Both the position numbers and the translations under genes were made by a program. 64,000 nucleotides of DNA from Salinicoccus hispanicus (GTDB taxonomy: Bacteria > Bacillota > Bacilli > Staphylococcales > Salinicoccaceae): the NCBI RefSeq assembly GCF_009831115.1, contig NZ_WUUK01000004.1:62001-126000 (forward strand). Reading direction: 5' to 3'. The notes under the pieces were generated by a model, which saw only the letters and a list, made by a program, of their open reading frames with translations, made no database searches and was not told the origin of the DNA. Shown in pieces: positions 25,834-35,819 of the stretch. The first letter of the stretch is position 1. Every line of letters begins with the position of its first letter.

Positions 25834-26511
25834 TCAGACGGAAGTCTTATCTGTAGCCTGTCTGCCTTTCAGAAGTAGAGGGATTGCCACACTCCATGCT
25901 CCTGCTGCAAGGAGATACCACCCTGCACTGGACCCGCGGCTGGGGGATGGGGCACTTTCCGTATTTCTGGAACTTGTCTCCATCTCCTTCCCGGGATTCT
26001 CAAAACGTTCCTTCTGTGGCTCGATGCGTTCCTTTGTATCCTGCTGTTCTCCCATTCCCTTCAACACACGCAATAGAACGTTCATGCCTTCAATAACTTC
26101 AGGATCTTTTAAGGAACGGATCAGCCCCGGATATCCTGCAGGTTTCCCTTCATGTTCATATTCCGCTGCACGCACGATTCCACTGTTGAGTTTGAGTGCA
26201 ATGGGTTCAAGCTGCTCCATGTCGATGTTGCCAAGGAGCTGGAAAAGCAGCATTGCATTTTTTATCGACTGTGGTGTATCCGATGCATCGAGTGCCGTAA
26301 CAATCCGCGTGATGATCTTGTCGCTCTGCCCAAGGCTGCTGTTGACCATATCAAGCATTTCACGCTCCCGCATCTTCTCCGCAATATCGAAAATATCCTT
26401 TAGCGTCTCGTGGTTGTCCAGCAGCAGCTGTTCCAGCTCCCGTACGCCTTTCGCGTGTTCTGCTTCGGGATCCACTTTCATTCTATGGACGACTTTCGTT
26501 GCTTTTGCCAT
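25834..26511 (-). CDS. DUF1641 protein linked to formate dehydrogenase (YrhD-like), with membrane tail
   Basis: A 225-residue protein. The DUF1641 part spans about residues 20-150 (LDMVNSSLGQSDKIITRIV, SGIVRAAEYE, GLIRSLKDPEVIEGMNVLLRVLKGMGE). In Bacillus the counterpart YrhD sits next to the formate dehydrogenase gene yrhE. Here a charged linker and then a C-terminal hydrophobic segment (about 196-216, WYLLAAGAWSVAIPLLL) are added. That could tether the dehydrogenase to the membrane near quinone or electron acceptors. The ATG overlaps the TAA of the upstream gene by one base, so the pair is translationally coupled. Confidence 0.85.
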   Translation of the reverse strand: MAKATKVVHRMKVDPEAEHAKGVRELEQLLLDNHETLKDIFDIAEKMREREMLDMVNSSLGQSDKIITRIVTALDASDTPQSIKNAMLLFQLLGNIDMEQLEPIALKLNSGIVRAAEYEHEGKPAGYPGLIRSLKDPEVIEGMNVLLRVLKGMGEQQDTKERIEPQKERFENPGKEMETSSRNTESAPSPSRGSSAGWYLLAAGAWSVAIPLLLKGRQATDKTSV

Positions 26512-29462
26512 TAACTATTCCCCCTTCTCTCTTTGACGAGGTCACCAGGGAATACATAGTCTTCCCTTGCCCATTTTTCTTCTACACGAACTCCAATCTG
26601 GGGCTGTGGGTTGCCATATCTATGATTGGTCTTCGGCAGCGGACTCTTCCCTTTCGGCTCAAGTACTTCCATTTTTACGGATATTTCCTTATAGGCTGGT
26701 GTATCGGTATCCTTATCGGAGTGTGAACTCGTCAAATAGTTGATGGCACCTTCTCCGCTTGTATTCATCGGCAGGTAGAGCTGGTTGCCGAATACACGGT
26801 CCGTCACGATGCAGCTGACTTTAACGCTGCCGTAAGGGGATGTCAGTCGGACTTTTGTGCCATCTTCAATTTTGCGTTCTTTTGCAAGATCGGGTGAGAC
26901 TTCAAGGAACACTTCAGGTGTTTTGGCAGTAATACCTTCGGATTTATAAGTCAGGTTACCCTCATGGAAGTGTTCCAGTAATCGTCCATTGTTGACATGG
27001 AGGTCGTATTGACTTTCAAATTCAAGCGGCTTCGTCCATTCCACTGGCCATAGACGTGCTTTGCCTCCAGGGAGGGGGAATTCCTTTTCGAATAGAAGCG
27101 GTGTATCTGTACCATCTTCTGCGACCGGCCACTGCAGACTGTCATAGCCTTCAAGACGATCGTAGCTGACGCCTGCAAATAGCGGTGTAAGTGATGCTGC
27201 CTCATCCATTATTTCGCTTGGGTGGTCATAGTTCCAGTCGGCACCCATACGGTTGGCGATTTCTTTGATGATCTGCCAATCCGGCTTCGAATCACCAAGT
27301 GGGTCTATCACTTTGTAAAGACGTTGGAAGCGGCGCTCCGTATTGACGAACGTGCCGTCCTTTTCGAGACTCGGACTCGCTGGAAGTACAACATCTGCAT
27401 ACTCGCATGTCTTCGAGAAGAATATATCCTGTACAACAAAAAACTTCAGCTTTTCATAGGCGGAATGGACGTGATTGAGGTTGGAATCGACGATGCCCAT
27501 ATCCTCTCCTTTCAGATACAGGACTTCGAGGTCGCCCTCATGAATGGCTTCCACCATCTCATGGTTGTTGAGTCCGGCCTTTGTCGGTATTTGAGTGTTC
27601 CAGCTTTTTTCAAATTTGGCACGGACCTCATCATCACTGACGAATTGATAGCCCGGGAAGCGGTCCGGCATACTGCCGAAATCACTCGCTCCCTGCACAT
27701 TGTTATGGCCTCGAAGCGGATAGGAGCCGGCCCCGGGTTTCATGTAGTTGCCGGTTACGAGCAGCAGGTTGGAGATGGCTGTGCTTGTATCACTGCCACC
27801 ACCATGCTGGGTGATGCCCATCGCCCATAGGATGGAAGTGGTCTTTGCTTCGTGAATGGATGTAGCGATACTGACCAGTTCCTCTTTCGTCATACCGGTC
27901 ACTGTCGATGCATAATCCAGTGTGTATTTATCAAGGCTGGCAAAGTAGGCATCAACGTCATTGACGTGGTCGCGCAGGAAGGATGTATCGTGCCATCCTT
28001 TATCGATGATGTACTTCGTCACCGCCGATAGCCATACCAGGTCGCTGCCAGGCGCCGGTCTGACGAATAGATCCGCCCGGCTGGCCAGTTCATGTTCACG
28101 GAGGTCGGCCACAATCACTTTCTGTCCATGCAGCTTCTGCGCACGCTTTACACGCGTTGCCAGTACAGGATGGGACTCTGCCGTATTCGAGCCGATGGAT
28201 ATGACGAGTTCTGCTTGAGCGATATCTGTGATGCTACCGGAGTCGCCACCATAACCGACAGTGCGCCATAATCCCATTGTGGCGGGAGATTGACAGTATC
28301 TTGAACAGTTGTCGATATTGTTCGTTCCGATGACGCCGCGACCAAGCTTCTGCATCAGATAGGATTCTTCATTCGTACATTTGGATGAGGAGATGAAAGC
28401 CAGAGCGTCTGGACCCTTGTCCTTGAGTGTCGCTTTGAACTTGCTTTCGATGAGATCGAGTGCCTCTTCCCACTCCGCTTCCCTGAATGCATCTCCTTCA
28501 CGGATGAGGGGCTTCTTGAGCCGTTCCTCACTGTTTACAAAGTCCCAGCCGAATTTCCCCTTGATACAGGTGGATACACCGTTCGCAGGCGCCTCGCTGC
28601 GCGGTTCAATCTTCAGTATTTCGCGTCCTTTCGTCCATACATCAAATGAACAGCCGACGCCGCAATACGTACATACCGTCTTCGTCTTATCGATGCGTTC
28701 TTCCCGCATCTGTGCTTCCACATCGGAAAGGGTCATCAAAGACTCGTAGCCGGTCTCCACATTTTTTGTAATATTGACCATAGGTCTGAATGATTCAGGT
28801 GCCATGCCCGTCAGGAATCCTGCTTCTCCTTCCATGCCGACCTCCATCATCGCGTTGCATGGGCAGACCGTTGAGCAATGTCCGCAGTTTACACATGAGG
28901 AGTCATCAATTGTCGTATCGTTATCCCAGATGACACGCGGCTTCTTCAAAGTCCAGTCGATCAGCAGTGTTTCATTCACCTGCAGATCCTGGCATGCTTC
29001 CACACAGCGGCCACATAGGATGCACTGATCCGGATCATAACGATAGAATGCATTGCGCATCACACCCGCATCTTTACTTTCGTGTGGTGTTTCCTGATGG
29101 CTGATTCGAAGATCCTTGACTGTATTATGTATCTCACAGTTGCCGTTGTTGAAGTCACAGACGGTACAGTAGAGTTCATGGTTGCCAAGAATCCGATCCA
29201 TCGCAATAAGCTGTGCCTCATGTACATCATCACCGATTGTCTCGACAACATCCCCTTTTTTCAATTCCGTCGAGCAGGAGCGTACATACTCCCCATTCAC
29301 TTTGACGATGCACGTATCGCACGTTTCCAATGCACCAAGATCCGGGTGATAGCAAAGATTTGGAGGCTCTGCCCCTGTATCTTTCAAATAGTCGAGTATG
29401 GAACCATTGGCGACAGATTGCTGCTTGCTGCCATTAAGCTCGAACTCAAAAAAGTTCTTCAT
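26511..29462 (-). CDS. fdhF: Molybdopterin formate dehydrogenase alpha subunit (Cys-type)
   Basis: A 983-residue oxidoreductase that oxidises formate to CO2. From the N terminus it has a plant-type 2Fe-2S domain (NLCYHPDLGALETCDTC), a His/Cys iron-sulfur segment (CTVCDFNNGNCEIH) and two 4Fe-4S clusters (CILCGRCVEAC, CVNCGHCSTVCPC). Then come the Mo-domain 4Fe-4S motif CTYCGVGC, the Mo ligand Cys in DNCSRYCQSPA (Sec in E. coli FdhF), and a C-terminal MGD-binding domain. This is the long NAD-linked or ferredoxin-linked type known from Bacillus and Staphylococcus. The start is ATG 29462, six bases after GGGGA. TTG 29480 is possible. No fdhD lies in the window. Confidence 0.93.
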   Translation of the reverse strand: MKNFFEFELNGSKQQSVANGSILDYLKDTGAEPPNLCYHPDLGALETCDTCIVKVNGEYVRSCSTELKKGDVVETIGDDVHEAQLIAMDRILGNHELYCTVCDFNNGNCEIHNTVKDLRISHQETPHESKDAGVMRNAFYRYDPDQCILCGRCVEACQDLQVNETLLIDWTLKKPRVIWDNDTTIDDSSCVNCGHCSTVCPCNAMMEVGMEGEAGFLTGMAPESFRPMVNITKNVETGYESLMTLSDVEAQMREERIDKTKTVCTYCGVGCSFDVWTKGREILKIEPRSEAPANGVSTCIKGKFGWDFVNSEERLKKPLIREGDAFREAEWEEALDLIESKFKATLKDKGPDALAFISSSKCTNEESYLMQKLGRGVIGTNNIDNCSRYCQSPATMGLWRTVGYGGDSGSITDIAQAELVISIGSNTAESHPVLATRVKRAQKLHGQKVIVADLREHELASRADLFVRPAPGSDLVWLSAVTKYIIDKGWHDTSFLRDHVNDVDAYFASLDKYTLDYASTVTGMTKEELVSIATSIHEAKTTSILWAMGITQHGGGSDTSTAISNLLLVTGNYMKPGAGSYPLRGHNNVQGASDFGSMPDRFPGYQFVSDDEVRAKFEKSWNTQIPTKAGLNNHEMVEAIHEGDLEVLYLKGEDMGIVDSNLNHVHSAYEKLKFFVVQDIFFSKTCEYADVVLPASPSLEKDGTFVNTERRFQRLYKVIDPLGDSKPDWQIIKEIANRMGADWNYDHPSEIMDEAASLTPLFAGVSYDRLEGYDSLQWPVAEDGTDTPLLFEKEFPLPGGKARLWPVEWTKPLEFESQYDLHVNNGRLLEHFHEGNLTYKSEGITAKTPEVFLEVSPDLAKERKIEDGTKVRLTSPYGSVKVSCIVTDRVFGNQLYLPMNTSGEGAINYLTSSHSDKDTDTPAYKEISVKMEVLEPKGKSPLPKTNHRYGNPQPQIGVRVEEKWAREDYVFPGDLVKERRGNS

Positions 29463-29546
29463 GCCCATTCCCCATTTCAAATTAAATTTTATAAGGCATT
29501 TTCCCTTATATTGTAAAATTCAAACATTTTAAAATACTTTAAATCA

Positions 29547-30320
29547 CTACTTATTATAACGCAAGAAATAGATAAGTGCTGTCAGAGAAAGTGCTGTTTT
29601 TCCGAGATTCGTATCAATGGGAGAATCGAAGGTGGCTACTTCGTTGCTCATCTCTCTGAAAATATAATGGTGACCTATCGGGCTATTGAAGGAAGAAAGC
29701 GACATGATGCCATTGGAACGTGCGTCTTCAAAAAGGTACTCTGATGATATAGGGAATGCCTGACCATCAACAAAAGCCGTTCCTTTAAACTTGAGGAGTA
29801 TTTTCAACTCATCAAATTCAATTCTGCCGATATGTATATTATTTTCATCATAGATGTTCACATCTGCACTTCTGAATCCGCCACGACGGAATCTGCAAAC
29901 CGTTTTTCCTTCATGGTCAGTCAGTATGTAATCGATGGGTACGATGATATTAAAATGGGAGAGGAAGGAGAAGATGAATGCCTTAGGGCTGTCGATTTTC
30001 ATTGCCGCTCTACCGATATATTTGCCATCATAGTCGAATATCATCAATCTTTTGAAGTACCAGACATCAAATTTCATGATCACCTCTCTGATTTCACTGT
30101 AATCAAGTTCACGAAATCCAGGATCATGATCTTTTGTCTGTCTATAGAAGTAGAAAGAAGTCCCGGCTAAAATGAACAGGCTGAGGGAAATTGTAAAGAA
30201 GTAAATAAGTGTGTCGACGAGATTTGCCGTTGCGAAGTAGTATACCAGCATCATTAATCCAAAAAATGCAATGGAATAGAGTGATACGAGAGTCGCACGC
30301 AAGTATTTGCGATGAATCAT
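29547..30320 (-). CDS. Membrane-anchored protein with tubby-like beta domain, unknown function
   Basis: A 257-residue protein I do not recognise by name. Two N-terminal hydrophobic helices (about 12-33 and 40-60) are followed by a beta-rich domain. Turn patterns such as MIFDYDGKYIGRAAMK, YILTDHEGKTVCRFRRGGF and VNIYDENNIHIGRIE recall LURP-one/tubby-like barrels such as the 12542-13012 protein. A scramblase-like or lipid-binding role is only a guess. GGGGAGG precedes the ATG. It appears to be transcribed alone, with no strong terminator before the formate dehydrogenase start. Confidence 0.6.
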   Translation of the reverse strand: MIHRKYLRATLVSLYSIAFFGLMMLVYYFATANLVDTLIYFFTISLSLFILAGTSFYFYRQTKDHDPGFRELDYSEIREVIMKFDVWYFKRLMIFDYDGKYIGRAAMKIDSPKAFIFSFLSHFNIIVPIDYILTDHEGKTVCRFRRGGFRSADVNIYDENNIHIGRIEFDELKILLKFKGTAFVDGQAFPISSEYLFEDARSNGIMSLSSFNSPIGHHYIFREMSNEVATFDSPIDTNLGKTALSLTALIYFLRYNK

Positions 30321-30483
30321 TTTTTACCTCCCCAAAGTAGATATATGATAAATTATTCCATTTTATACTGGTATTTTCAAAGTAAATGATACTTTGGTTG
30401 TTTGTAGGCAATAATGGGAAAAGGTTTAAGCCGACTTTATATAAATGCAGTCAGTGAGAAGAGTGCAATGAAGGGAAGAGTGA

Positions 30484-31695
30484 ATGATGAAAGTAATGGA
30501 ACCACTGGAACTACCGAACGGCGTGGAACTGAAGAACCGGTTTTTTAAATCTGCTATGAGTGAGACGATGGCAAATAATAGGAATCAACCGAATGAAAAA
30601 CATATGAGACTGTATCATGCATGGGCAAAAGGGGGTGCCGGAGTTGTGGTTACAGGTAATGTAATGGTGGACCGTAATGCTTTGGGCGAGCCGGGCAATG
30701 TCGTTGTAGATGATGAACGGGATATTGGAATGCTCCGAGAATGGGCGCGTAAAGGGACAGTAAACGAGACACAACTCTGGATGCAGATCAATCATCCGGG
30801 CAAGCAGTCTCCGAAGTCCATGTCCAAGGAACCGGTGGCACCAAGTGCAGTGCCGATGGGGGATAAATTCAAAGGGGCATTCAATCCACCCAGAGCGTTG
30901 ACGGTCGAGGAGATCAGTGCACTTACCAGTAAATTTGCGAACACTGCGAGGATTGCCAAGAAAGTAGGATTTACGGGTGTACAGATTCACGGTGCACATG
31001 GCTACCTCGTCAACCAGTTCCTCTCTCCTCATGATAACCGCAGAGACGATGACTACGGTGGCACTCTAGCGAACCGCATGAGATTCCTTTTGGAAATCTA
31101 TACAGAGATACGTGATGCAGTGGGAGAGGGATATCCGATTGCATTGAAGCTTAATTCCTCGGATTTCAAACCAGAAGGTTTTACCGAGGAGGAATCGTTG
31201 CAAGTAGTAGGAAAGATGGCATCACTCGGCCTGGACCTGATTGAAATATCAGGGGGTAATTATGAGCAGCCGAAAATGTCGACAGGCACAGATTCCGAGG
31301 TATTCTTCCTGGAATATGCACAGAAGCTGAAAGAGAAAGTGAATATCCCCGTTGTCGTGACAGGAGGGTTCCGCTCCCCTGGGAGTATGGAATCTGCACT
31401 CGAGAAAAATCACACGGATATGATCGGCATCGCCCGGCCTCTTGCACTTGAACCTCAGCTGCCCAATCAGATCATGGCAGGAAGTAACGCTGAAATAACG
31501 ACCCGGCGGCTCACTACAGGCCTAACGGCTCTCGATGAAAAAATTGGTCCTGTTGTCGGGAATGTCTATTACGCCATGCAGCTAAAAAGAATTGCTGAGG
31601 GCAAAGGAACCGAGCGGCATACCAATGCATGGAGACCGCTTCTGCATCTTATTACTACGCATGGTTCATATGCACTCAAACCGAAGCGGAGGTAG
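30484..31695 (+). CDS. Old yellow enzyme family NADH:flavin oxidoreductase
   Basis: A 403-residue FMN enzyme with a TIM barrel. Visible signatures are ELPNGVELKNRFFKSAMSE at the start, LWMQINHPGKQ, and the substrate-binding GVQIHGAHGYLVNQFLSPHDNRR (His pair typical of OYE and 2,4-dienoyl-CoA reductase families). Later come EISGGNYEQP and VVTGGFRSP, with GIARPLALEP at the phosphate site. It probably reduces activated alkenes with NAD(P)H, and the natural substrate is unknown. It stands alone on the plus strand. A second in-frame ATG at 30487 is equally well placed behind GGGAAG. Confidence 0.9.
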   Translation: MMKVMEPLELPNGVELKNRFFKSAMSETMANNRNQPNEKHMRLYHAWAKGGAGVVVTGNVMVDRNALGEPGNVVVDDERDIGMLREWARKGTVNETQLWMQINHPGKQSPKSMSKEPVAPSAVPMGDKFKGAFNPPRALTVEEISALTSKFANTARIAKKVGFTGVQIHGAHGYLVNQFLSPHDNRRDDDYGGTLANRMRFLLEIYTEIRDAVGEGYPIALKLNSSDFKPEGFTEEESLQVVGKMASLGLDLIEISGGNYEQPKMSTGTDSEVFFLEYAQKLKEKVNIPVVVTGGFRSPGSMESALEKNHTDMIGIARPLALEPQLPNQIMAGSNAEITTRRLTTGLTALDEKIGPVVGNVYYAMQLKRIAEGKGTERHTNAWRPLLHLITTHGSYALKPKRR

Positions 31696-31806
31696 GAATA
31701 TCAACTTGAATAGCAGTATGTAAACCAATCGTTTGTCCTTGTAACAATAAGTTTATACCATAATTGTCCAGATTGATGTAGGCTTTATCCAAAGGGGGCT
31801 ATGGAT

Positions 31807-32214
31807 ATGGATGATGAATTTGGCAATAAACTGAAAGCACTCAGGCAAGCTGAAGGATGGAGTCAGGATCAGCTGGCCAGAGAACTGAATGTTTCACGTC
31901 AGGCAGTTTATAAATGGGAGAGCAACAGAGGGTATCCGGATATCAAAAATCTGATCAGGATAAGCGATATATTCGGTGTTACAATCGACGATATGATTAA
32001 AAGCGATAAGAAACTGCAAAATAAGATAAGTATTGATGAAGATGAAAAATACGCACAGGTCACCGATCCTGGATTTTATATCGGTCTTCTCCTCGTTGTA
32101 CTCGGTCTCTTTCTCTTTGATGGATCATTGTCCGTCACTTTCATGATTCTGGGTATGATGTCCATCGCTTTTTTCACTGATTTCATGAAATCTCTGTATT
32201 CATTTTTCAAATAG
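31807..32214 (+). CDS. XRE-family regulator with C-terminal membrane segments
   Basis: A 135-residue protein. It has a Cro/C1 helix-turn-helix (about residues 5-58, WSQDQLARELNVSRQAVYKWESNRGYPD) and two hydrophobic segments at the end (about 90-105 and 108-125), ending in a short FK tail. It has the same design as the regulator at 21807-22370 but a shorter membrane part. The start is ATG 31807, eight bases after GGGGG. ATG 31801 lies too close to it. Confidence 0.85.
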   Translation: MDDEFGNKLKALRQAEGWSQDQLARELNVSRQAVYKWESNRGYPDIKNLIRISDIFGVTIDDMIKSDKKLQNKISIDEDEKYAQVTDPGFYIGLLLVVLGLFLFDGSLSVTFMILGMMSIAFFTDFMKSLYSFFK

Positions 32215-32253
32215 GAGATCAGGTAACCCACTTAAACAGCGCCATAATAACAA

Positions 32254-32279
32254 ACACCTGAGCACTATTGCTCAGGTGT
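32254..32279. terminator. Hairpin between XRE gene and small minus-strand frame
   Basis: An 11-bp perfect stem (32254-32264 with 32269-32279) has its better T-rich flank on the minus strand (TGTTTGTTATT), suggesting that transcription from the right ends here. It also lies 40 bases beyond the XRE stop. Confidence 0.7.
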
Positions 32280-32489
32280 CTGCTTTCCTCCAGGGAAATT
32301 CTGTCTGTTCAGCATCTCATCGATGCCAAAATAGTATGGTTTGCTGAAGAATGTGGCGACGAAGCCGGTCCAAATGACTACTCTGCCATCGTTGATTCTT
32401 TCCTGTAGATACTTATCTATAGAAACGAATATATTTTCGAGGCATGGTTTCATTTGGTGATCGCAGCGATTTTCATGATACACCACCAT
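32265..32489 (-). CDS. Small hypothetical protein
   Basis: A possible 74-residue protein rich in aromatic residues (RVVIWTGFVATFFSKPYYFGIDEML) with no family I recognise. In its favour, the stop lies inside the hairpin at 32254-32279, as is common for genes ending at terminators, and the composition is protein-like. Against it, no ribosome binding site is evident before either ATG (32489 or 32453). The 433-base gap 32215-32647 holds nothing else I can support. Confidence 0.35.
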   Translation of the reverse strand: MVVYHENRCDHQMKPCLENIFVSIDKYLQERINDGRVVIWTGFVATFFSKPYYFGIDEMLNRQNFPGGKQTPEQ

Positions 32490-32647
32490 ACAAACGAACG
32501 TGGACCAAATTTATATCGGACTGTATAATATTGAAGAAGAGTAATACTTAGGTAACGATGTGAATGTCTGATTTTAATGAATTTGTGAATAAATTTATAA
32601 TTCATGGCGTTATTTATCATATAACCATAAGCGTTATATTTTATAAT

Positions 32648-33142
32648 CTATGTCCTATTTTCCATCTCTTTCGGTCTTGGATTCACTTTAGGATGTATAT
32701 ATGCGTATTCGTCAATTCTATCAGCAGTGATGGTGCGTTCTGTCACCTCATAGGGTTCACGGTAATTCATTTCGGATATATCAATCGAGCCGTCCTCATT
32801 GACGGTCTCTATATAGGCGACATGGCCAATCTCGCCTCTTGAAGTTTGAAGGATGGCGCCTTCTGCGGGTTCATCATTGACTGTGTAGCCATCTGTCTTG
32901 GCTCTTGCCGCCCAGAATTCTGCATGCCGCCAGCTGGTTTCAATCATGTCTCCCTGAGTCTTCACCTTGTCGAATACATAATAGGTGCACTCACCTTCAT
33001 CATACGTATTGTTTGCCATAGGATCGGGGAGCAGCATATATTCCAAAGTGCCCAGAAGCCCTTTTTCAGTCTGGTGGTCTGTGATGAACAGTCCAGTTGC
33101 TGCAAGAAGAACAATGAAGAGAAAAACAGCCGTTTTTTTCAC
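32648..33142 (-). CDS. CHAP-domain amidase/endopeptidase, secreted or membrane-anchored
   Basis: A 164-residue protein. A hydrophobic N-terminal segment (residues 3-20) acts as signal or anchor, and the rest is a CHAP domain. The catalytic Cys is in GECTYYVFDKV (C52) and His in GEIGHVAYIE (H107), followed by ISEMNY. CHAP enzymes cut peptidoglycan amide or cross-bridge peptide bonds. No LysM or SH3b cell-wall-binding domain is attached. The GTG start at 33142 is nine bases after GGGGA. A GTG at 33151 is too near. Confidence 0.85.
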   Translation of the reverse strand: MKKTAVFLFIVLLAATGLFITDHQTEKGLLGTLEYMLLPDPMANNTYDEGECTYYVFDKVKTQGDMIETSWRHAEFWAARAKTDGYTVNDEPAEGAILQTSRGEIGHVAYIETVNEDGSIDISEMNYREPYEVTERTITADRIDEYAYIHPKVNPRPKEMENRT

Positions 33143-33231
33143 GTGAAACACTCCCCTTTCTGATGCAGATTCAAATGCATTACATGAAATTATACAATCA
33201 TTTGTCGTCTCATAAAATAATAATGCTCAAT

Positions 33232-33267
33232 ACAAAAACAGCGGATCACAAGATCCGCTGTTTTTGT
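33232..33267 (-). terminator. Terminator of the DoxX-like gene
   Basis: A 16-bp perfect stem (33232-33247 with 33252-33267) and a 4-base loop, with AAAAA/TTTTT inside the arms. It could act in both directions. It lies 26 bases beyond the stop at 33293. Confidence 0.9.
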
Positions 33268-33292
33268 ATAATATTTCTGATTTAAGAAAACA

Positions 33293-33643
33293 CTATTTTT
33301 TATTGAATGTGTTTGCAAAGCTCAATGTGCTGAGTCCAAGGAATTTAAGTGCATTTTTGCTGCCTTCATAACCATGCCCGGCTTTGTAGTGCTTATATGC
33401 CGCAACACCCATAACAGAACCAACCATTAAGGATCCGATTCGGGTGAATGCTTTTCCAAGGAAGGATGCAAAGAGGAACATTGCGCCGATGGCTTCAAAG
33501 TAGCCGGCAATCTTCATCTGATTAGGGTTGACGTTGAATTCTTTTTCGAAATCTTCGCCAACCTGTCCTTCATTCTCAACTTTTGTCAATCCGCTTTCAA
33601 TGATATTTTTTCCGATGAAAGCATTTAATAGATAGTGGATCAT
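33293..33643 (-). CDS. DoxX-like small membrane protein
   Basis: A 116-residue protein. The hydrophobic core (about residues 44-82, KIAGYFEAIGAMFLFASFLGKAFTRIGSLMVGSVM) is like that of DoxX-family four-helix proteins, where a conserved Gly/Glu pair marks the second helix. DoxX relatives are membrane parts of thiol or sulfur redox systems, but small Firmicute members have no assigned role. AAGGAGAGG precedes the ATG. It is transcribed alone. Confidence 0.65.
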   Translation of the reverse strand: MIHYLLNAFIGKNIIESGLTKVENEGQVGEDFEKEFNVNPNQMKIAGYFEAIGAMFLFASFLGKAFTRIGSLMVGSVMGVAAYKHYKAGHGYEGSKNALKFLGLSTLSFANTFNKK

Positions 33644-33727
33644 CTGTATCCTCTCCTTTTCATGTTTTCCAGTTTCGCAGAAATGGAGGGAGTTGTCATA
33701 TTATATGCTTACCTCTAATGTAATTAT

Positions 33728-35716
33728 TCAATTGATATAGCGGTAGGACATGAGCGCTTGAAGCATCTCGATCTCTTCTTGCAGTCTTGCACCAATATTG
33801 GTGTCACGTATCAGCTGTCTTTCGAGTTCTTCATCGACTAGTCTGCGTACCGACATTGCATCCGCCCCGTTCATCAGTACATTCTCCTTGGAATTGAAGT
33901 GCTGGTGGGCGACAAGCTGCATACCGTAGGAGTTGAAGAGCAGGGTGTAGCCTGCAATGCCTGTAGTCTTCTGGTAGGCCTTCGAGAATCCGCCATCGAT
34001 GACGATCATCTTGCCATTGGCCTTGATCGGGCTCTCTCCGTCCCTCTCCTTTACAGGTGTATGACCATTGATAATATGTGCCTGTTCGGCATCGAGGTCA
34101 AACTCTTCAAGCATCTTTTTGCACATCTCGCTATCTTCACGCAGATGATAATATGGATTCTTCACTTCCTTATGGGCAGCCTTGTCCTCGATGAAATACC
34201 GTTCAAACGTCGTCATGGCACGCTTGCCGAATAGTGAGGAGTATTTCCCTGTCCATAGGTACCATACGAGATCAGTCGACAGGTCATCCGTCGTTTCAAC
34301 ATCCGTAAAAGCTTTACGTAGATGATATTCGAACTGATCCAGCAGTTCCCGTCCTTGATAGATCGCTCCATCGATTTCCATCTCTTCCATATTACCATTC
34401 TCGTCTACCGGGATGCAGCCATGGATCAGAAGATTGCCGTTGTAGTTCAAGTACAGGCTTCCCTTTTTCATCAGGAAGTTCATATGCCGTTTCAGTTTTT
34501 CGGACTGCTGCACGGAGAGCAGGAGTTTATCGATGACTTCCTGCTCCTCTTCGAGCAGCTGTGCAGGATTGTCTGGGTTGATGGTTCTGAAGCATGTATT
34601 CTGCAGGGGGTATGTCTGTCCGTAGACTGTAATCTCCTGCTTGTCGTAGTCCACTTTTTCAAGGACCAACCGCTCGTCCATATCAAAATACGGGCGGCGC
34701 TTGATGATGGGACTTTCCAACTTGAACTGGATCATGGCAATCGCCTGATGTATTATCGTAATCTGGTGCCTCTCCTGATCGGACATGGTCTTATCCGACT
34801 GCTGCTTCGGATGGAATGCAGTATTATCGTCATAGTACTTCTCCGCAAGATTGAGCAACGGTCGCAAATTGATGCCATATGCATCCTCGATAATATTGAG
34901 GTTGTTATAGCGGGCGCAGATTCTAAGAATATTTGCCAGACACACCTTGGACCCTGCATAGGCACCAATCCAAAGCACATCGTGATTACCCCACTGGACG
35001 TCTACGGAATGGTAGTCGATCAGTGTATCCATGATCTTATCCGGCTCTGGACCACGATCGTATATATCTCCGACAACATGAAGGTGGTCAACGACGAGGC
35101 GTTGCGTTGTATGCGACAATCCGATGATCAGCTTCTCTGCCTGACCAAGGGAAACTATTTTTTCAACAATCTTTTCATAGTAGGGCTTCTTGTTGGTATC
35201 TTCATCCGTCTTATAAAGCAGCTCTTCGATGATATAGACAAACTGTTTGGGCAAAGCTTTCCTCAGTTTCGACCGTGTATATTTTGATGAAGCATATGAA
35301 ATCAGCTCGATCATGTGATGTATCTTCATCTTATACCATTCATTCAATGCCTCTTTTGAATCGACCTGACTTTTAATCAGATTGATCTTATCCTCAGGAT
35401 AATAGACAAGTGCTGCAAACTGACTGATTTCCTCTTCGGTCAGCCTATCCTTGAAAATGTCATGGATCTTCACACGGACATTGCCCGAACCGTTTCTCAG
35501 TACGTGCTGGAATGCCTGGAACTCTCCATGCAGATCACTTACAAAGTGTTCTGTTCCTTTCGGAAGGTCCAGAATGGATTCCAGATTGATAATCTCCGTT
35601 ACAACTTTTTCTTCGCTATCGAACTTCTCTGAGAGCAGGTTGAGATACTTTGCCCTCATATCCCTGTCTCTGTCAATTGTCTGGTACTTGAAATCGTTAC
35701 CAAAAGTATTAACCAT
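33728..35716 (-). CDS. fbp: Class III fructose-1,6-bisphosphatase
   Basis: A 662-residue gluconeogenic enzyme, the Firmicute-type FBPase that removes the 1-phosphate of fructose 1,6-bisphosphate. The metallophosphatase signature is complete: [15 protein letters not shown] (about 49-63), [32 protein letters not shown], and later [16 protein letters not shown] with [12 protein letters not shown]. Length and motifs match S. aureus Fbp. The start at ATG 35716 has GGGAGTG eight bases before it. The ATG at 35749 has none. Together with the class II aldolase in the window it marks triose-to-hexose traffic, although the two are not linked. Confidence 0.95.
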   Translation of the reverse strand: MVNTFGNDFKYQTIDRDRDMRAKYLNLLSEKFDSEEKVVTEIINLESILDLPKGTEHFVSDLHGEFQAFQHVLRNGSGNVRVKIHDIFKDRLTEEEISQFAALVYYPEDKINLIKSQVDSKEALNEWYKMKIHHMIELISYASSKYTRSKLRKALPKQFVYIIEELLYKTDEDTNKKPYYEKIVEKIVSLGQAEKLIIGLSHTTQRLVVDHLHVVGDIYDRGPEPDKIMDTLIDYHSVDVQWGNHDVLWIGAYAGSKVCLANILRICARYNNLNIIEDAYGINLRPLLNLAEKYYDDNTAFHPKQQSDKTMSDQERHQITIIHQAIAMIQFKLESPIIKRRPYFDMDERLVLEKVDYDKQEITVYGQTYPLQNTCFRTINPDNPAQLLEEEQEVIDKLLLSVQQSEKLKRHMNFLMKKGSLYLNYNGNLLIHGCIPVDENGNMEEMEIDGAIYQGRELLDQFEYHLRKAFTDVETTDDLSTDLVWYLWTGKYSSLFGKRAMTTFERYFIEDKAAHKEVKNPYYHLREDSEMCKKMLEEFDLDAEQAHIINGHTPVKERDGESPIKANGKMIVIDGGFSKAYQKTTGIAGYTLLFNSYGMQLVAHQHFNSKENVLMNGADAMSVRRLVDEELERQLIRDTNIGARLQEEIEMLQALMSYRYIN

Positions 35717-35819
35717 AATATTCACTCCCGTTAAAATGTTATCTCCCATTATACTGGAATTTATTCAGATGTGACATGGACTTCGGATATTCATTTATAA
35801 AAGCATTTATCTAAAAGAC

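Noticed and set aside
25619-26536. Plus-strand open frame of 305 codons opposite the DUF1641 and DUF488 genes
   Set aside because: It is antisense to two supported genes, with Ser/Cys/Phe-rich composition typical of a reverse-frame shadow.
34322-35287. Long plus-strand open frame (321 codons) opposite fbp
   Set aside because: It lies fully antisense to the well-matched class III FBPase, has no ribosome binding site and its translation has no recognisable motif.
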